Positions 26,519 to 34,697 of a DNA stretch of 64,000 nt are shown one piece after another. The notes under the pieces are model-generated. The model saw only the letters and a list, made by a program, of their open reading frames with translations. It had not been told where the DNA came from and ran no database searches. Position 1 is the first letter of the stretch, and every line of letters starts with the position of its first letter. The translations under genes and the position numbers were made by a program. Source of the DNA: an uncultured Roseburia sp. (GTDB lineage Bacteria > Bacillota > Clostridia > Lachnospirales > Lachnospiraceae). The stretch is from assembly GCA_900542495.1 (NCBI GenBank), contig UQNW01000013.1:28446-92445 (forward strand), in the 5' to 3' direction.

Positions 26519-27472
26519 TTATTTCCCCACAATTTCATCCGTATTAATAAACTGGAACGGCGTCGTCTGATAAACGTAATAATTCAACCAGTTTGAATAG
26601 AGAATGTTTCCATGAGATCTCCACTGCAGTCTCGGTTTCTGTGTGTCATCATCATTCGGATAATAATTCACGGGCATTTTGATGTCCAGACCTTTATCCT
26701 TATCACGTTTGTACTCTTTGTCGAGGGTAACCCGGTCATATTCCGGATGTCCCATGACAAAAATCTTACGTCCTTCATCCGCAATGGCAAGGAACACGCC
26801 GGCTTCCTCTGATTCTGCTAAAATCGTCAATTCCTTCACAGCACGGATATCCTCTGCACGCACTTCAGTATGTCTCGAATGCGGTGCCATAAAATAATCA
26901 TCAAATCCACGGACAAGCGGCACTTTACGGTTCATCACATGATGCTCGTACACACCGAACTTTTTCTCTGGGAGCAAGTGCTTCTGCAATCCATAATGAT
27001 AATAAAGTCCTGCCTGTGCACCCCAGCAGAGATGCAGTGTGGAAGTCGCATGTGTTTTGCTCCACTCAAAGATCTCACACATTTCCTTCCAGTAATCCAC
27101 CTCTTCATATTCCATCTGTTCTACCGGCGCTCCGGTAATGATCAGACCATCAAAATAACGATTTTTAATGTCTGCAAATGTCTCATAAAACTTATTCAGA
27201 TGACTCATTGATGTGTTTTTTGACTCATGGGAAGACACTGCTACAAATGTCACATCTACCTGTAACGGTGTATTTGAGAGCGAGCGCAAAAGCTGAAGCT
27301 CTGTATCTTCCTTTAACGGCATCAGGTTTAAGATTGCAATGTTGATTGCTCTGATATCCTGATGCGTTGCACGATTTTCATCCATAACAAATATATTTTC
27401 CTTTTCCAATATTTCCTTTGCCGGCAAATCACTCTGTGTCTTAATTGGCATATCTTTTACAAACCTTTCCAT
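26519..27472 (-). CDS. metA: Homoserine O-acetyltransferase (MetA family)
   Basis: First committed step of methionine synthesis: acylation of homoserine. The protein has 317 residues. The catalytic Cys is in LHLCWGAQAG (about residue 149); the His/Glu partners are in MGHPEYDR. The residue that sets acyl-CoA choice, Gly in E. coli TGAPLG, is Glu here (TGAPVE, residue 118). From work on Bacillus cereus MetA this Glu indicates acetyl-CoA rather than succinyl-CoA. No SAM riboswitch is seen in the 67-bp gap upstream. Confidence 0.93.
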   Translation of the reverse strand: MERFVKDMPIKTQSDLPAKEILEKENIFVMDENRATHQDIRAINIAILNLMPLKEDTELQLLRSLSNTPLQVDVTFVAVSSHESKNTSMSHLNKFYETFADIKNRYFDGLIITGAPVEQMEYEEVDYWKEMCEIFEWSKTHATSTLHLCWGAQAGLYYHYGLQKHLLPEKKFGVYEHHVMNRKVPLVRGFDDYFMAPHSRHTEVRAEDIRAVKELTILAESEEAGVFLAIADEGRKIFVMGHPEYDRVTLDKEYKRDKDKGLDIKMPVNYYPNDDDTQKPRLQWRSHGNILYSNWLNYYVYQTTPFQFINTDEIVGK

Positions 27473-27539
27473 ATGTTCCGGATCATTTTCATTTCTTCAA
27501 ATGACCCAGCACTTTATAATCTTCATCCGTAAAACCAGT

Positions 27540-29546
27540 TTAAATTCCAAGCATTTCTTTTAACTGTTCTTCGGAAATGACCGGGATTCCAAGCTCCTGT
27601 GCTTTCGTCAGCTTGCTTCCTGCATTTTCTCCCGCAAGCACATAATCTGTCTTTTTCGAAACAGAACCAGAAGCCTTTCCACCGTATTTTTCGATCAGCT
27701 CTGATGCTTCTTTTCTACCAAGCGTTGGCAGTGTTCCTGTTACTACAACCGTCTTACCAGTCAGGACAGATTCTACCGTCTCTGTTTCTTCCGCCTGCAT
27801 ATTCACGCCATACGCTTTCAGGCGCTCTAAAATCTCAATATTTTTCTCATCTGTAAAGAAATTGCGGATACACTGAGCACTCACTTCTCCGATATCATTG
27901 ACCTCTGTAAGCTGTTCCACCGAAGCTTCCTTCAAATGATCCATATCTTTAAAATACTTCATGATCGCTTTTGCAGCGGCTTTTCCAACATTCGGGATTC
28001 CAAGACCGGTAAGAAGTTTGTAAGCATCGTTCTCTTTTGACTTCTCAATCGCCTCTAAAAGCTTATCAGTATTTTTTTCTTTTCCGATAATTCCCTGATC
28101 AATCAATTCATCGCGATGTGTCTTTAGCACAAAAACATCTGCGACATTATTAATATACCCCAAACGGACAAGTTCTTCAATATAAACCGTACCAAAACCT
28201 TTGATATCCATTGCATCACGCCCTACAAAGTTGATAATATGGCGTTCTAACTGTGCCGGACAGTTTGGTGATGTACATTTAATATCCGCAGTGTCTTTCT
28301 CCCTCTCTGTCTTTGCACCGCAAACAGGACAGACATCCGGGATCACAAACCTTTTCCAGTCAGAAGGTCTTTTCTCTTTTTTCACTTCCTTAATCTTCGG
28401 AATGATTTCCCCCGACTTGTAAACTACAATCGTATCTCCAATCCCGATATCCAGATCATCAATAAAATCCTGATTGTGCAAAGTTGCCCTCGAAACAGAA
28501 GTTCCGCAGAGGCGCACCGGCTCAAACACAGCTGTCGGTGTGATTCTTCCGGTTCTTCCTACCGAAAGTTCAATATTTAATAGTCTGGACTCTTTCTCCT
28601 CCGGTGGGTATTTGTATGCGATTGCCCAGCGCGGTACTTTGGATGTTTCTCCCAACTGCTCACGGTCAGAAAAACGATTGATCTTCACCACAGCGCCGTC
28701 AATATCATATGCCAGATTTCCGCGGTTTTCACCAATTGCCGTGATTGCATCCCACACTTCCTCTGCGGTCGTGCAGACTTTGTAATCATCAATGACATGG
28801 ATCCCCTGTTTTTTCAGAAATTCATATCCTTGTGTATGTGTTGCAAACTCCATGCCACGCACCTGCTGGATATTAAAAATAAACATGGAAAGATCCCGCT
28901 CTTTCGTCACCTTGCTGTCTAGCTGGCGAAGGGTTCCTGCCGCACAGTTTCTTGGATTCGCAAATACTTTTTTTCCTAATAATTCCTGCGTCTCATTGAC
29001 TTTTTCAAACGCATCGTTTTTCATATATACTTCGCCACGGATTTCCAGATATTCCGGCTTATCCTTCAGCTTCTGCTTCACATCTTTGATCACTTTTGCA
29101 TTGGCAGTGACATCCTCACCGAAATTGATTCCGTCTCCTCTGGTCTCAGCCAGCTTTAACTCTCCGTTCTCATAGCGCAGTGACATGGAAAGCCCGTCAA
29201 TCTTATATTCCACTACAAATTCCGGGTGGTCTAACTGCTTCTGCATTTCTTCTACAAAATTAAAAACTTCCTCTTTGGAAAAAACATCCTGAAGACTTAA
29301 CATTGGAACATTGTGGCGCACAAGCACTCCGGCTTCCCTTTTCGCCGTTCCACCTACCCTCTGCGTCGGCGAGTCAGGTGTGACCAGTTCCGGGTGCTCT
29401 TTTTCCAGACTTTTCAGTTCCTGCATCATCATGTCATATTCATAGTCTGTGATTTCAGGATTGTCCTGATTGTAATAGCGGTCAATATGATATTCGAGTG
29501 TTTTCTTTAACTCGGCAATTCTTTCTTCTGCTGACATTTTCTTCAT
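27540..29546 (-). CDS. ligA: NAD-dependent DNA ligase LigA
   Basis: Essential replicative ligase, 668 residues. Order: adenylation domain with the active-site Lys in VEYKIDGLSMSL, OB fold, four-Cys zinc finger (CPVCGAK...CTSPNCPAQ), helix-hairpin-helix repeats (GLGIPNVGKAAAKAI) and a C-terminal BRCT domain (LTGKTVVVTGTLPTLGRKEA). It is followed on the same strand by metA after 67 bp and preceded by rluF with 6 bp. Confidence 0.97.
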   Translation of the reverse strand: MKKMSAEERIAELKKTLEYHIDRYYNQDNPEITDYEYDMMMQELKSLEKEHPELVTPDSPTQRVGGTAKREAGVLVRHNVPMLSLQDVFSKEEVFNFVEEMQKQLDHPEFVVEYKIDGLSMSLRYENGELKLAETRGDGINFGEDVTANAKVIKDVKQKLKDKPEYLEIRGEVYMKNDAFEKVNETQELLGKKVFANPRNCAAGTLRQLDSKVTKERDLSMFIFNIQQVRGMEFATHTQGYEFLKKQGIHVIDDYKVCTTAEEVWDAITAIGENRGNLAYDIDGAVVKINRFSDREQLGETSKVPRWAIAYKYPPEEKESRLLNIELSVGRTGRITPTAVFEPVRLCGTSVSRATLHNQDFIDDLDIGIGDTIVVYKSGEIIPKIKEVKKEKRPSDWKRFVIPDVCPVCGAKTEREKDTADIKCTSPNCPAQLERHIINFVGRDAMDIKGFGTVYIEELVRLGYINNVADVFVLKTHRDELIDQGIIGKEKNTDKLLEAIEKSKENDAYKLLTGLGIPNVGKAAAKAIMKYFKDMDHLKEASVEQLTEVNDIGEVSAQCIRNFFTDEKNIEILERLKAYGVNMQAEETETVESVLTGKTVVVTGTLPTLGRKEASELIEKYGGKASGSVSKKTDYVLAGENAGSKLTKAQELGIPVISEEQLKEMLGI

Positions 29547-29552
29547 CCATTT

Positions 29553-30335
29553 CTACTTTTTTGATTTTTCTTTCATGCGCTCACTTTTTGGATATTTCTT
29601 CGGGATGACCGTCTCATTGGAGGAATCTTTAATTAAGGACAAAAGCTGTCTGTACTCCTCTGATGTGACATCCCGGTATGTTCCAACCGGCAGGTCTCCA
29701 AGTTCAATATTCATGATTCTTGTACGAACAAGTTTCTCCACGCGATAACCGAAATATTCACACATCCGTCTGATCTGGCGGTTTAATCCCTGTGTCAAAA
29801 TAATCTTAAACTGTTTTTTTCCAATCTGCTTCACATGGCATTTTCTTGTCATCGTATTCAATTCTGCAAGTGGCACTCCGTTTGCCAGACCATGGATAAA
29901 ACTCTCGGTGACTGGTCTGTTCACTGTAACAATGTACTCTTTTTCATGCATATTCCCGGAGCGCATCATTTTGTTCACGATATCCCCGTTGTTCGTCAGT
30001 AATAATAGCCCTTCTGAATCCTTATCAAGACGACCGATTGGATAAATTCTTTTCGGATAATTGATATAATCGATCACGTTATTCTTTTCTCTTTTTTCTG
30101 CGGTGCAGACAATACCCACCGGCTTATGAAATGCGATCAGGATCATTTCTTCTTCCTTGGAAACTTTTTTCCCCTGAAAAAGAACTGTCTGCCCCGGGAA
30201 AACTCTGGCACCAGTTTCTGCAGCTTTTCCGTCAATCGTGATATTTCCAAGTTCTACCTGACGATCTGCTTCCCTTCTGGAACAAATCCCTGCCTCACTT
30301 AAATATTTGTTAATGCGGATTCCGTTTTCTTCCAT
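29553..30335 (-). CDS. rluF: 23S rRNA pseudouridine synthase RluF-like
   Basis: RsuA/RluB-family pseudouridine synthase, 260 residues, with an N-terminal S4 domain (INKYLSEAGICSRREADR) and the catalytic Asp in PIGRLDKDSEGLLLLTN. The sequence follows E. coli RluF closely over the core (HEKEYIVTV, QGLNRQIRRMCEYFGY, RTRIMNI), which favours RluF over RluB/RsuA. The ATG at 30335 is chosen for the GGAAGGGA site. The Lys/Ser-rich tail is longer than usual. Confidence 0.88.
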   Translation of the reverse strand: MEENGIRINKYLSEAGICSRREADRQVELGNITIDGKAAETGARVFPGQTVLFQGKKVSKEEEMILIAFHKPVGIVCTAEKREKNNVIDYINYPKRIYPIGRLDKDSEGLLLLTNNGDIVNKMMRSGNMHEKEYIVTVNRPVTESFIHGLANGVPLAELNTMTRKCHVKQIGKKQFKIILTQGLNRQIRRMCEYFGYRVEKLVRTRIMNIELGDLPVGTYRDVTSEEYRQLLSLIKDSSNETVIPKKYPKSERMKEKSKK

Positions 30336-30361
30336 TTTTTCCCTTCCAAACAACTACAAAA

Positions 30362-30392
30362 ACGGAGACTTCGATTTGCTGGAAGCCTCCGT
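30362..30392 (-). terminator. Terminator after the SH3-domain gene
   Basis: ACGGAG-CTTC pairs with GAAG-CTCCGT around an 8-nt loop (one internal mismatch), and five Ts follow on the minus strand. It lies 17 bp after the SH3-gene stop. Confidence 0.75.
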
Positions 30393-30408
30393 AGCATTCT
30401 GTTACTTT

Positions 30409-31689
30409 TTATTTTAATAAATCAGTCTTGATATATCCGGTCTTGTTCTTCCATGTTACTTTCGTCCAGCCCTCTGCGTAGCTCATCACAACCGTAACTT
30501 TTTCTCCGGAATAAGCAACGCCAACTTTGTCAGCCGTCTCACTCATGGAGGAACGGATATTCGTTGTATTCGAAAGCGTAATCTCAGTTCCCTCTGTCAG
30601 ACCGCTTGCTGCGGCTGTCCCCTCCGAAGTACTCTCCGGTGCTGTCGCAGATAAATATTCACTCTTGATATATCCGGTTGTACCATTGTAATCAATGATA
30701 CTCCAGTCTCCGTCTGTGCCTGTCCTTGTAAGGGATGTTCCTTTTTCTACAGAACCAAGCTTGTCTGAGGAAGTATCTGCTCCTGCTCTTACATTTACCT
30801 TATCTGTTGTGTAAACGGTCTCACTGGTCTGTTCAGCCGGTGTTTCTTCCGCTGGTGTCTCATCTGTCGGTGTTTCCTCTGTCGGTGCCTCTGTAGCTGG
30901 AACTTCCTCTGTTGCCGGAACTTCTTCTGTGCTCTCAGTTGCATCTGCCACGATCGTATTGCGCCACTCCGTGATCGCATTTGGAATGGTAGTTGCACAC
31001 AGGTTCAGTAGATTCTCATCTGTGGACAATGCAGCCTCATATTTCTGCTGGATGTCATTCTGCAACTCGATCACATCATCACTGTTATAGAAATTTGTGA
31101 TCAGATTGCGCACACTCGTATCTAACGCACTTTCCTGTCTGGAAAGGTTATATTCACTGTAAAGATTATCAATGTAAAGGCTTCCGTCCTCATTCGTTCT
31201 GACATAGAAGAAATAAAGTCCCGGTGCAGGTGTGTCTACGCCCATAAACTTCACATTCAGGCTGACATTTACCATATAAGAATTGCTGTCAAGTCCTGAC
31301 TTTGTATAGCAGTTGATATCCTGATACTGCTCAATATACTGGCTGATCAGTGTGATGTAGCTCTGCTCATTCTGTGTGATCGGTGTTGCAAGCGTCTGTA
31401 ATGTCACGAGATCTCCGGATGCATAAGCAGTAAAATAATTGTTGATCAGTTCATTGACTGCCGGGATCGCATTCTCCTCGTATTTTTCCTCCGTCACAAC
31501 TGTCTCGGTTGCCACAACCGTTCCGTCATTCGCCTGATTTGTATTATCTCCGGTAAATTTTACTAAAATAAGTAAAATCACGACAAATAATGCTCCTGCC
31601 ACAAAATATCTGGCATTCTTTTTTACAAATTCTAACATTTTCTGGATATCTATATTTTTAAATTTATTATCATGATTCTCTGAAGCCAT
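30409..31689 (-). CDS. Membrane-anchored protein with two bacterial SH3 domains
   Basis: A 426-residue protein with a short cytoplasmic N terminus, one transmembrane helix (about residues 31-47, YFVAGALFVVILLILV) and a long extracellular part. An NTF2-like region (about 75-230) is followed by a Pro/Thr/Glu linker with EVPAT and ETPA repeats. Two SH3b domains follow, each ending in TGYIKS/TGYIKT. SH3b modules usually bind cell-wall peptides, so wall sensing or anchoring is inferred. The ATG at 31689 has AAAGG about 10 bp upstream; a TTG 9 bp earlier is less likely. Confidence 0.8.
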   Translation of the reverse strand: MASENHDNKFKNIDIQKMLEFVKKNARYFVAGALFVVILLILVKFTGDNTNQANDGTVVATETVVTEEKYEENAIPAVNELINNYFTAYASGDLVTLQTLATPITQNEQSYITLISQYIEQYQDINCYTKSGLDSNSYMVNVSLNVKFMGVDTPAPGLYFFYVRTNEDGSLYIDNLYSEYNLSRQESALDTSVRNLITNFYNSDDVIELQNDIQQKYEAALSTDENLLNLCATTIPNAITEWRNTIVADATESTEEVPATEEVPATEAPTEETPTDETPAEETPAEQTSETVYTTDKVNVRAGADTSSDKLGSVEKGTSLTRTGTDGDWSIIDYNGTTGYIKSEYLSATAPESTSEGTAAASGLTEGTEITLSNTTNIRSSMSETADKVGVAYSGEKVTVVMSYAEGWTKVTWKNKTGYIKTDLLK

Positions 31690-31875
31690 TTTTACCAAAC
31701 CTTTCTGTCACAGACATCAGCTTTATCTGTGAAATCTATTATAAAAAAGTAATGTTTCCTACCTTATTATTACACAAAGTTACTCTAACAAACATTTTAC
31801 ATGATAGCATTATCTCCCTTTGTTGTCAACGAATGGCAGACTTTTCCAATTCTTAATATTTGTTTTAGAGCGCAA

Positions 31876-31905
31876 AAAAAAGATGCCGTATTCTGGCATC
31901 TTTTT
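31876..31905 (-). terminator. Terminator after tRNA-Arg
   Basis: AAAAAGATGCC and GGCATCTTTTT pair around a 7-nt loop, directly behind the tRNA 3' end on the minus strand, and are followed by a T tract. Confidence 0.88.
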
Positions 31906-31907
31906 AC

Positions 31908-31979
31908 TGCACCTGGCGGGAATCGAACCCGCAGCGTCGGAGTCGGAGTCCGATGTTTTATCCATTAAACTACAGCTGC
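31908..31979 (-). tRNA. tRNA-Arg (anticodon CCG)
   Basis: A 72-nt cloverleaf on the minus strand. The anticodon stem TCGGA/TCCGA holds loop CTCCGAC with anticodon CCG (reads CGG, Arg). The T stem is GCGGG/CCCGC with loop TTCGATT. The acceptor stem is GCAGCTG against CAGGTGC with discriminator A; position 4 is a G-G mismatch. CCA is not encoded. A terminator follows at once. Confidence 0.93.
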
Positions 31980-31982
31980 AAA

Positions 31983-32027
31983 TTATCTGATATTCTGTTC
32001 ACACATCCTATTAAGCATATCAGATAA
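31983..32027 (-). repeat. Inverted repeat between ldh and tRNA-Arg
   Basis: Perfect 11-bp arms TTATCTGATAT and ATATCAGATAA are separated by 23 nt. On the minus strand it lies 30 bp after the ldh stop and is followed by TAATTT, so it may serve as a weak ldh terminator. Confidence 0.4.
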
Positions 32028-32057
32028 CAATATAAATTTCAAGAGATTTTTCGTCTG

Positions 32058-33002
32058 TCAGGCAAAAATTTTCTTATTTAAATCTTTTAAAAGACTGGCT
32101 GATTTTTTTAACTGCTCCTGCTCCTCCTCATCCAGTTCAATCGGAACTACCGCCTCCACACCGTCTTTCCCGACGATCGCCGGCATACTGATCACCACAT
32201 CTTCCATACCATAAATGCCATGCATCATGGACGATACAGGAAGAATGGACTGCTCGTTGCGGATGATGCACTCACAGATTCGTTTTACCGCCATAGCGAT
32301 TCCATAATAAGTTGCCTGTTTCCGCTGAATGATCTCGTAGGCGCTGTTTTTCACTTCCTCATAAATTTTATTTTCCGACTCCTCATGAAAATAATGCCCG
32401 CGCATCTCACAAAACGCATCCAGACGCACACCGGAAACATTGGCGTTCGACCATGCCGCCAGTTCGCTGTCCCCATGTTCCCCGATTATAAAAGCATGCA
32501 CGCTGCGGTTATCAACCTTCAAATGCTCACCGATCAGATATTTTAACCTTGCGGTATCAAGCACCGTTCCCGATCCAAGCACCCGGTTTTCCGGAAGACC
32601 AGACAGCTTTAACGCTGTGTACGTCAGAATATCCACCGGATTTGACACGATCAAAAGCAATCCCTCGCAATTGCGTTTTGCAATTTCCGGGATGATCGAC
32701 TTAAAAATCTCTACATTCTTATGAATAAGATCCAGCCTCGTCTCATCCGGCTTCTGATTTGCCCCCGCTGTAATAATAATGATTGCCGCATCCACAATGT
32801 CATCATAAGTTCCTGCATAAAGCTTGATCGGTCTTGCAAACGGCAGACCATGTGCGATATCCATTGCCTCACCTTCTGCTTTTTCCCTGTTCACATCGAT
32901 CATTACCATTTCAGAAAAAAGTCCGCTCTGCATCAATGCAAAGGCAGAGGATGAACCCACAAAACCGCAGCCTATCATTGCTGCCTTTCGAATATTTACC
33001 AT
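32058..33002 (-). CDS. ldh: L-lactate dehydrogenase
   Basis: NADH-dependent reduction of pyruvate to L-lactate, 314 residues. The Rossmann opening is GCGFVGSSSAFALMQ, the NADH-specific Asp is in MIDVN, the substrate-specificity Gln is in GANQKPDETR, and the catalytic His is in IGEHGDSE. Gln at the specificity position supports lactate rather than malate dehydrogenase. The usual Gly after QKP is Asp here. GAGGTGA precedes the ATG. It is a single-gene unit. Confidence 0.93.
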   Translation of the reverse strand: MVNIRKAAMIGCGFVGSSSAFALMQSGLFSEMVMIDVNREKAEGEAMDIAHGLPFARPIKLYAGTYDDIVDAAIIIITAGANQKPDETRLDLIHKNVEIFKSIIPEIAKRNCEGLLLIVSNPVDILTYTALKLSGLPENRVLGSGTVLDTARLKYLIGEHLKVDNRSVHAFIIGEHGDSELAAWSNANVSGVRLDAFCEMRGHYFHEESENKIYEEVKNSAYEIIQRKQATYYGIAMAVKRICECIIRNEQSILPVSSMMHGIYGMEDVVISMPAIVGKDGVEAVVPIELDEEEQEQLKKSASLLKDLNKKIFA

Positions 33003-33261
33003 AAAATCACCTCGCCAATTTTTTTAGTTTCGCAATCATCTGATTCTTTCCTATCATTCCCTTATTAAACTGATTTTATGTTGCCTTTTACAGCATAATT
33101 TACGCTTCACTCATACCTTGCTCCCTCAGTTGCAATATACCGAGCGCAACGCATTGCTTTTTCGAACATATATTTGCTTTTCATTTACAGATTCAACTTG
33201 GTTTGCTATAATTAATGTAAATTGTATTATAAAATTGCAAAACTCATAGCAGACTTGGAGA

Positions 33262-33433
33262 ATTGTGAAAAATTGACAAAAGCTTGAGAAAACACTGAGT
33301 GAGCTAAAATCGAACAAGTTCGATTGGTTCTTGCTTGGCAGACATAGCGTTAGCTGTGGCTGGCATGCTAGTACCGCTGCGAGCGACGCGTAGCGAAAGC
33401 GTGTTTTCGAAAATTTTGTTAATTTTTCACAAT
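33262..33433. repeat. Inverted-repeat element upstream of dinB (MITE/REP candidate)
   Basis: Two imperfect 33-34 bp inverted arms (33262-33295 and 33401-33433, beginning ATTGTGAAAAATT on each side) enclose about 105 bp with further dyads, including ATCGAACAAGTTCGAT at 33310-33325 and a GC-rich AGCG/CGCT-laden core. No transposase frame and no clear target-site duplication are seen. Together with flanking AT-rich DNA it fills the 495-bp gap between ldh and dinB. Confidence 0.5.
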
Positions 33434-33497
33434 CTTCACAACCTGAATCTGAGTTCCGCAAATGTCTATACAAAAATTGCACCAAGGAGGAATCTGT

Positions 33498-34697
33498 ATG
33501 CGCTCTCTTATTTTTCATATCGATGTAAACTCTGCTTTTTTGAGCTGGGAATCTGCAAGACGTTTGCGTGAGAACCCGGATGCACAGGATTTAAGAATGA
33601 TCAACGCAGTGATCGGCGGGGATGAGAAGATGCGGCATGGCGTTGTGTTAGCCAAGTCTCCTTCCGCGAAGAAATACGGCATCATGACCGGAGAGCCATT
33701 ATCTCATGCCAGACAGAAGTGTCCTGATCTTGTTGTGATTCCACCGGATCATGAATTATATGCTGCTTCCTCCAGAAAGTTTATCCATATTTTAGAGGAA
33801 GTTGCTCCGGCGATTGAACAATGCAGTATTGATGAAGCCTTTTGTGACATGACCGGAACAGAAAAGCTTTATGGTGATCCTGTTGCTTTTGCAGAAAAAC
33901 TAAAAGACCGGATTTATGCGGAACTTGGCTTTACTGTGAATATTGGAATTTCCACAAATAAATTGTTAGCCAAAATGGCGTCTGATTTTGAAAAACCGAA
34001 CCGTGTTCATACACTTTTTCCAGAAGAAATGGCTGAAAAGTTCTGGCCGCTTCCAGTCGAAGAATTGTTCGGCTGCGGTAAATCTACTGCCAAAAGACTG
34101 CGTGCTCTTGGAATCACAACGATTGGTGCACTCGCAAGGGCAGACAGGCAGATGTTACTCTCAAACTTTAAATCGCAGGGAGACTATTTATGGGAATCTG
34201 CCAACGGAATCGGTTCGTCTTCCGTCACTGCCGAATCCCCGGCCAGCAAAGGCTACGGCAATTCTGTCACGCTCCCTTATGATGTCACAGACATAGAAAA
34301 CGCGCACCACATTTTATTGTCTCTCTGTGAGACTGTGGGTGCGCGCATCCGTTATGATAAAGCCTATATCAGTGTTGTGCAGGTTCAGATCGTAGACAAC
34401 GAATTTCATCATCGCTGTAAGCAGTTATCACTTCCCTCTGCCACAAATGTGACCGAGAAGATTTATGAAACTGCCCTCAAAGCATTTGATCAGGGTTGGG
34501 ATCATTCCCCTATCCGTCTGCTCGGCGTGTCTACAAGCAAAGCAACTGATGAAAGCTACGAACAGTATAATCTTTTTGATCAGGATAAGTTTGAGCGGCT
34601 TTCCAAATTAAATTCTGCGATTGACAAAATCCGTGATAAATATGGAGACGACGCAATCAAACGTGCCTGTTTCGCAGAGCAGCCTGAAAAGTTTTAA
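33498..34697 (+). CDS. dinB: DNA polymerase IV (Y family)
   Basis: Error-prone translesion polymerase, 399 residues. The first catalytic Asp is in FHIDVNSAFLSW; the second acidic pair is in CSIDEAFCDMTG. The palm/fingers segment KSPSAKKYGIMTGEP, the helix-hairpin-helix thumb (ELFGCGKSTAKRLRALGI) and a little-finger domain are present. The ATG at 33498 follows AAGGAGG. The C terminus (QYNLFDQ) resembles a beta-clamp-binding motif. Its stop overlaps the convergent ABC gene by 4 bp. Confidence 0.94.
   Translation: MRSLIFHIDVNSAFLSWESARRLRENPDAQDLRMINAVIGGDEKMRHGVVLAKSPSAKKYGIMTGEPLSHARQKCPDLVVIPPDHELYAASSRKFIHILEEVAPAIEQCSIDEAFCDMTGTEKLYGDPVAFAEKLKDRIYAELGFTVNIGISTNKLLAKMASDFEKPNRVHTLFPEEMAEKFWPLPVEELFGCGKSTAKRLRALGITTIGALARADRQMLLSNFKSQGDYLWESANGIGSSSVTAESPASKGYGNSVTLPYDVTDIENAHHILLSLCETVGARIRYDKAYISVVQVQIVDNEFHHRCKQLSLPSATNVTEKIYETALKAFDQGWDHSPIRLLGVSTSKATDESYEQYNLFDQDKFERLSKLNSAIDKIRDKYGDDAIKRACFAEQPEKF

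Noticed and set aside
27473..27539. A SAM riboswitch before metA
   Set aside because: The gap to ligA is only 67 bp and lacks the conserved SAM-I stems.
33126..33518. A 130-codon minus-strand open frame across the ldh-dinB gap
   Set aside because: It lies over the inverted-repeat element, overlaps the ribosome site and start of dinB, has no ribosome site of its own and a low-complexity Phe/Cys/Ser composition.
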